Below are positions 59,306 through 64,000 of a stretch of 64,000 bases of DNA, in pieces. Every line of letters begins with the position of its first letter. The first letter of the stretch is position 1. A model generated the notes under the pieces. The model had not been told where the DNA came from, searched no databases, and saw nothing but the letters and a program-made list of their open reading frames with translations. The position numbers and the translations under genes were made by a program. The stretch is from Salvelinus alpinus (Eukaryota; Chordata; Actinopteri; Salmoniformes; Salmonidae), in contig NC_092096.1 of the NCBI RefSeq assembly GCF_045679555.1, positions 30,900,124 to 30,964,123 of the forward strand, written 5' to 3'.

Positions 59306-61120
59306 ATCAAATCAAATCAAATTGTATTAGTCACATGCGCAGGTGTAGACCTTACAGTGTGTAGACCTTACAGGTGTAGACCTTACAGTGAAATGCTTAC
59401 TTACGAGCCCCTAACCAACATTGCAGTTAAAAACAAATATGAATAAGAAATAAAAGTAGCAAGTAATTAAAGAGCAGCAGTAAAATAACAATAGCGAGAC
59501 TATATACAGGGGTGTACAGGTACAGAGTCAATGTGCGGGGGCACTGGTTAGTTGAGGTAATATGTACATGTAGGTAGAGTTATTAAAGTGACTATGCATA
59601 GCTGATAACAACAGAGAGTAGCAGAGGTGTAAAAGGGGGGGGGGGGGGGCAATGGAAATCGTCTGGGTGGCCATTTGATTAGATGTTCAGTAGTCTTATG
59701 GCTTGGGGGTAGAAGCTGTTTAGAAGCCTCTTGGACCTAGACTTGGCGCTCCGGTACCACTTGCCGTGCGGTAGCAGAGAGAACAGTCTATAACTAGGGT
59801 GGCTGAGCCTTTGACAATTTTTAGGGCCTACCTCTGACACTGCCTTGTATAGAGGTCCTGCACGGCAGGAAGCTTGGCCCCAGTGATGTACTGGGCCATA
59901 CGCACTACCCTCTGTAGTGCCTTGCGGTCGGAGGCCAAGCAGTTGCCATACCAGGCAGTGATGCAACCAGTCAGGATGGTCTCGATGGTGCAGCTGTAGA
60001 ACCTTTTGAGGATCTGAGGACCCATGCCAAATCTTTTCAGTTTCCTGAGGGGGAATAGGTTTTGTTGTGCCCTCTTCACAACTGTCTTGGTGTGCTTGGA
60101 CCATATTAGTTTGTTAGTTATGTGGACACCAAGGAACTTGAAGCTCTCGACCTGCTCCACTACAGCCCCGTCGATGAGAATGGGGGCGTGCTCGGTCCTC
60201 TTTTTCCTGTAGTCCACAATCATCTCCTTTGTCTTGATCACGTTGAGTGAGAGGTTGTTGTCCTGGCACCACATGGCCAGGTCTCTGACCTCCTACCTAT
60301 AGGCTGTCTCGTCGTGGTCGTTGATCAGGCCTACCAATGTTGTGTCATCAGCAAACTTAATGATGGTGTTGGAGTCGTGCTTGGCCGTGCAGTCATGAGT
60401 GAAAAGAGAGTACAGGAGGGCACTGAGCGCGCACCCCTGAGGGGCCCCTGTGTTGAGGATCAGCGTGGCGGATGTGTTGTTACCTACCCTTACCACCTGG
60501 GGGCAGCCAGTCAGGAAGTCCAGGATCCAGGTGCAGAGGGAAGTGTTTAGTCCCAGGGTCCTTAGCTTAGTGATGAGCTTTGAGGGCATTATGGTATTGT
60601 AGTCAATTAATAACATTCTCACATAGGTGTTCCTTTTGTCCAGCTGGGAAAGGGCAGTGTGGAGTGCAATAGAGATTGCATCATCTGTGGATCTGTTGGG
60701 ACGGTATGCAAATTGGAGTAAATCTAGGGTTTCTTGGATGATGGTGTTGATGTGAGCCATGACCAGCCTTTCAAAGCATTTCATGGCTACAGATGTGAGT
60801 GCTACGGGTCTGTAGTCATTTAGTCAGGTTACCTTAGTTTTCTTTGGCACCGGGACTATGGTGGTCTGCTTAGGGAGAGGTTGAAAATGTCAGTGAAGAC
60901 ACTTGCCAGTTGGTCAGCGCATGCTCGCAGTACATGTCCTGGTAAACCGTCTGGCCCTGCAGCCTTGTGAATGTTGACTTGTTTAAAGGTCTTACTCGCA
61001 TCGGCTGCGGAGAGCGTGATCACACAGTCTTCCGGAACAGCTGGTGCTCTCATGCATGTTTCAGTGTTATTTGCCTCGAAGTGAGCATAGAAGTAGTTTA
61101 GCTCGTCTGGTAGGCTTGTG
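59306..61120 (-). pseudogene. LINE of RSg-1/Rex-like type, 5' truncated, frameshifted
   Basis: Minus-strand element whose 3' end lies at 59306 with the tail repeat ATTTGATTTGATTTG. Upstream it carries a long 3' UTR and reverse transcriptase fragments. In 5' to 3' order these are KAAGPDGLPGHVLRACADQL (60856-61170), [20 protein letters not shown] and [20 protein letters not shown], the catalytic FADDTTLVG (60293-60784), LSLNVIKTKEMIVDYRKKRT (59828-60274) and HPSYRLFSLLPHGK (59679-60104). At least two frameshifts and a stop separate them. The 3' UTR (AGTGAAATGCTTACTTACGA and relatives) is the abundant salmonid RSg-1-type repeat. The left end near 61120 is the 5' truncation. Confidence 0.88.
59630..59650. 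repeat. poly-G tract in the LINE 3' UTR
   Basis: A run of G in plus orientation, likely a slippage site. Confidence 0.8.
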
Positions 61121-62400
61121 TCACGCTCACGCACGTACGCATAAACACACACCCTTGCATACCCCCACACACCCTAAACTCACTACTGTATAAAAGCAAG
61201 TTTTCATACTTTGCCTGTTGTGACACATCTCATTATAAGAAAATAACACTTGCACCCCAGGTAACACAGCCTTCCCAATGTTCCTTCTCATCCCAACAAC
61301 AGTCCTATTTAATATAGGGTTATGTAATGGCCTTGGCAGTGATTTATAGTAATTAGGCCACTGAAAGGTTAACTGCAAGGTCTGCTCCCACGTTCACTGC
61401 AGTCAGACAACTCACTGAACCCGGCTCATTGCCTTTAATACTGATACTTACCACTGATGAAGCAGACCTTCTCGGTCATTGCAAAGAGAACATGGTTCTG
61501 ACCGAAAAGGTTATTTGTTCATGTGAAAAAGTAGACATGTATTATTGTACACTTACAGTATTTGCAATGCAATGAAATATACTGTAAGTAAGATTATTCA
61601 GGTGTTGCAGAAGTGAAATCTTGCTAATCTGGTATGCATCAGAACAAATTAGATTAAAACCCAGTCCTATCTGGTTTTGCATTGCCAATGGATGTTGCTT
61701 TGACTGAAACCTCTGTTCACATTGTCGATGAAACTTAATCAACTAGTTGAGGCCTCCTTCACTGGCAAGTCTCACCCGTCATTTCAACTTGAGTGATTTA
61801 TAAAAAATTATTACATGAACTAATGGACTTTGAATAATTGTTACTTTGTTCCCATGATTGACCGTCTATGACCAGTCTGCCTGAAGATTAGTTAAAAAAA
61901 AAAAAAATCGCTTTGGTAATTTGTATATAATTGCAACAGGTGTAATGTCTGTAATCTAATGTAAGAAAATAAATCAAACAAATTAAATGAATGAAAATAA
62001 ACTTAAGGTTTGGCATGCATTACAGTTATCGCTTTGGTACTATTTTCACAAGTATGTGGTACATTTTCACAACACTTAGTACAAAACTCAGAACTGGTCC
62101 CAGAGCCAGTCTTTCATTCAGAACCTGTCATTGTGCATTCATTTTGATTGTAAATATATCACCACACAACCATTGATTCAAAATATAAGTTTATTTTGAA
62201 ATGTAATGAGAGCATTAGTTTAAACACCAAAAGACAACATAATGATAGCTTTTCAATGTAGTATTTTTAACTACCAGTTAATCCAATAGAAAACAATGCA
62301 AGATATGTGTTTCAAGTCACCCTTAGAAGTGCTTAAACTAATATGCTACAATACTGTAAATTACACCGTTTTACACTTACATTACCCAACAAAATTGACA
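61121..62400. other. non-coding, one half of a diverged direct repeat
   Basis: No gene is supported. The segment 61927-61997 (GTCTGTAATCTAATGTAAGA, then CAAATTAAATGAATGAAAAT) recurs at 62935-63010 with small changes. Confidence 0.5.
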
Positions 62401-62830
62401 GAAAGTATAAGGGCACAAGGCGAGACCCAGATGCAGACACGGGAGGCAGATGGTTTGAGTCTTTGATATTTATTAAACAATCCAAAAGGGGTAGGCAAGA
62501 GAATGGTTGTGGACAGGCAAAATGTCAAAACCAGTTCAGAGTCCAGGAGGTACAGAGTGGCAGGCTCGAGGTCAGGGGAGGCAGAATGGTCAGGCAGGCA
62601 GGTACGGAGTCCAGAAAACAAGCAAGGGTCAAAACCGGGAGGACTAGCAAAAAGCGAATAGAAGCAGGAGTACGGAAAAAGACTCTGGTTGACTTGAAAA
62701 ACATACAAGACGAACTGGCACAGAGCGACAGGAAACACAGGGATATATACACCAGGGAAAATAAGCGACACCTGGAGGGGGTGGAGACAATCACAAGGAC
62801 AGGTGAAACAGATCAGGGTGTGACAGAAAA
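62401..62830 (-). mobile_element. solo LTR, second family, copy 2
   Basis: The LTR (62825-62406, 420 bp) starts TGTCACACCCTGATCTGTTT on the minus strand and ends TTGTGCCCTTATA. A TATATATCC box lies about 100 bp in, and TTTAATAAATATC near the 3' end is the poly(A) signal. The flanks GAAAG and GAAAA agree at four of five bases. It is clearly the same family as 55271-55668. Confidence 0.82.
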
Positions 62831-62934
62831 TCAATTATTTCCATCATATCTATGCAATGTGTAATCAAAGGTGTGATCAATGAAGACATCCTCTACAATT
62901 AATCATGCAGAAGAACGTTACATTTTCCAGATAT

Positions 62935-63010
62935 AATTGCAACATGATTGTACCGTCTGTAATCAAATGTAAGAAATTAAATGAAACAAATTAAATGAAT
63001 AAAAATCAAA
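62935..63010. repeat. diverged direct repeat, right copy
   Basis: GTCTGTAATCAAATGTAAGA and CAAATTAAATGAATAAAAAT match 61927-61997. The origin is unknown. Confidence 0.65.
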
Positions 63011-63039
63011 CAAGTTTAGCACTAATTCATTTTCATGAA

Positions 63040-64000
63040 GCCTATCTTGAGCATTTGGGTATAAATTCTCATCCACATCTCAGTATATTTACTCATTGTT
63101 AATGCACAGTGGGAAAAACCTTTTGGCAAGGCAATTCCAAGCTTGACGTTGGTCTGCATTGATGTCGTCTCATGCCTCATCCATGGCCAGAAGGAGGGTG
63201 GCACACTCATGGGGACGTCGATCGTACACCTTCCACCTCCATGCTGAAAATAATTCCTCAGTAGGGTTGAGGAAAGGAGAGTATGGGGGCAGGTATAGGG
63301 TCACCAATCGGGGATGGGCCCGAAACCATGCCTGAACCACCTCTGCATCGTTGAGCCTGACACTGTCCCAAACATTGAAATAGGTAACCTCTTCCCCTTG
63401 ACAGGCTTGCTCAATTTCATTGAGAAACACAATGAGGTGTGCAACGTTGTAGGATCCAAGTAATGGCCTACGTCCTACCACACCATCTTCAGAGACAGCT
63501 GCCACGTGTCTCCTCCACGTTGTCCAGGCACTTGGACGGTCACCCGTTGGCCGATGAGGTTCTGTCCATGGCACTGAGTTTTGGCCAGGTTGAAGCCCAC
63601 TTCATCAACAAAGAAACTGTGTACTTGGGATGGTTCAATCAAGCACCATCACCCTCTAAAAATACATTTTGGTTAGTTATTTTTTACACTATAGTTCCAA
63701 TATGATATTGTGAAGTAGCATGTGCATCAAATAGTAACAGTAATACAGTATATAGTGCTGTACCTGAACATACTCTGCCCCCAGTTTTTTCACCCGGTTG
63801 TTGTTTCTCTCAAAAGGCACCAGGTAAATGTGTTGCATAGATACTTGGTGGCTCTTCAAAAGGCGGCCGATGTTTGGTAGGCTGATGGATGCCACATTGG
63901 CAAAGGTGTCATAGTTCTCCTCAATGGCCTCCTTTGTTTTGGACAGCTGTATATCATTCCTGGTCCTCACCATTTCCACCACTGCCAAATCCTGCTGGTC
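63040..64000 (-). pseudogene. DDE-type (IS630/Tc1-like) transposase pseudogene, runs off right edge
   Basis: Read on the minus strand, the first exon comes in from the edge (DLAVVEMVRTRNDIQLSKTK, helix-turn-helix region; IYLVPFERNNNRVKKLGAEY) and ends CAG|GTACAG at 63764. An acceptor TTTTTAG at 63656 opens the second exon. It has SFFVDEVGFNLAKTQ (first catalytic Asp, about 63595), NVWDSVRLND (second Asp, about 63350) and PPYSPFLNPTEELFSAWRWK (Glu, about 63260). One shift lies soon after the acceptor and a second near 63505; a stop follows at about 63173. The three acidic residues survive but the frame does not. The first exon shows no damage within the window. The remaining N-terminus is outside. 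Confidence 0.82.

Noticed and set aside
62343..62864. 173-codon plus-strand ORF (and the 150-codon minus-strand ORFs at 62382-62834 and 55163-55633)
   Set aside because: They lie within the solo LTRs, which happen to be open in several frames.

Overview
This is vertebrate nuclear DNA, almost certainly from a salmonid fish (trout, salmon or charr group). Genes are sparse and split by introns. Much of the rest is repeats typical of salmonids: several Tc1/mariner families, tRNA-derived SINEs, LINE 3' fragments, a Ty3/gypsy chromovirus, solo LTRs and long CA/TG and CT microsatellites. The genus assignment is inference from these repeats and from the fish-like genes.

Layout. 1-361 (+): C-terminal coding part of a troponin T gene, followed by its 3' UTR with AATAAA at 726. 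0.75-6.7 kb: non-coding, with two TG microsatellites and a palindromic MITE. 6.71-11.81 kb: a complete-length Ty3/gypsy element of Tf1/sushi type with two 403-bp LTRs, a 5-bp target duplication, one stop codon and one frameshift in pol. 12.2-14.8 kb: two abutting Tc1 relics. 17.2-18.6 kb: LINE endonuclease relic. 20-27.6 kb: AT-rich DNA with a SINE relic, a hAT-like MITE and further MITEs. 27.7-30.5 kb: a Tc1 element with an L2-type LINE inserted in it.

30.6-47.3 kb (-): a complete seven-exon synaptotagmin-10 gene. All splice sites and phases join exactly into a 531-residue protein with N-terminal cysteines, one membrane span and C2A and C2B domains. Its introns hold several transposons, including a near full-length Tc1 copy in intron 2.

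47.7-64 kb: repeat-rich flank. It has a CT/CA microsatellite, two neighbouring solo LTRs (one with a nested SINE), a decaying multi-exon minus-strand gene with a DUF4806-like C-terminus and a 32-bp tandem array beside it, a transposase relic, two copies of a second LTR family, a 5'-truncated LINE of RSg-1 type, and a broken DDE transposase pseudogene that runs off the right edge.

The host genes are troponin T (muscle thin filament) and syt10 (calcium sensor for regulated exocytosis); they are functionally unrelated. The most interesting signals are in the gypsy element. A 10-nt stretch of its LTR is complementary to the site just downstream of the LTR, which suggests self-primed reverse transcription. 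It also carries an 87-nt in-frame sequence between gag and protease that looks like a spliceosomal intron.
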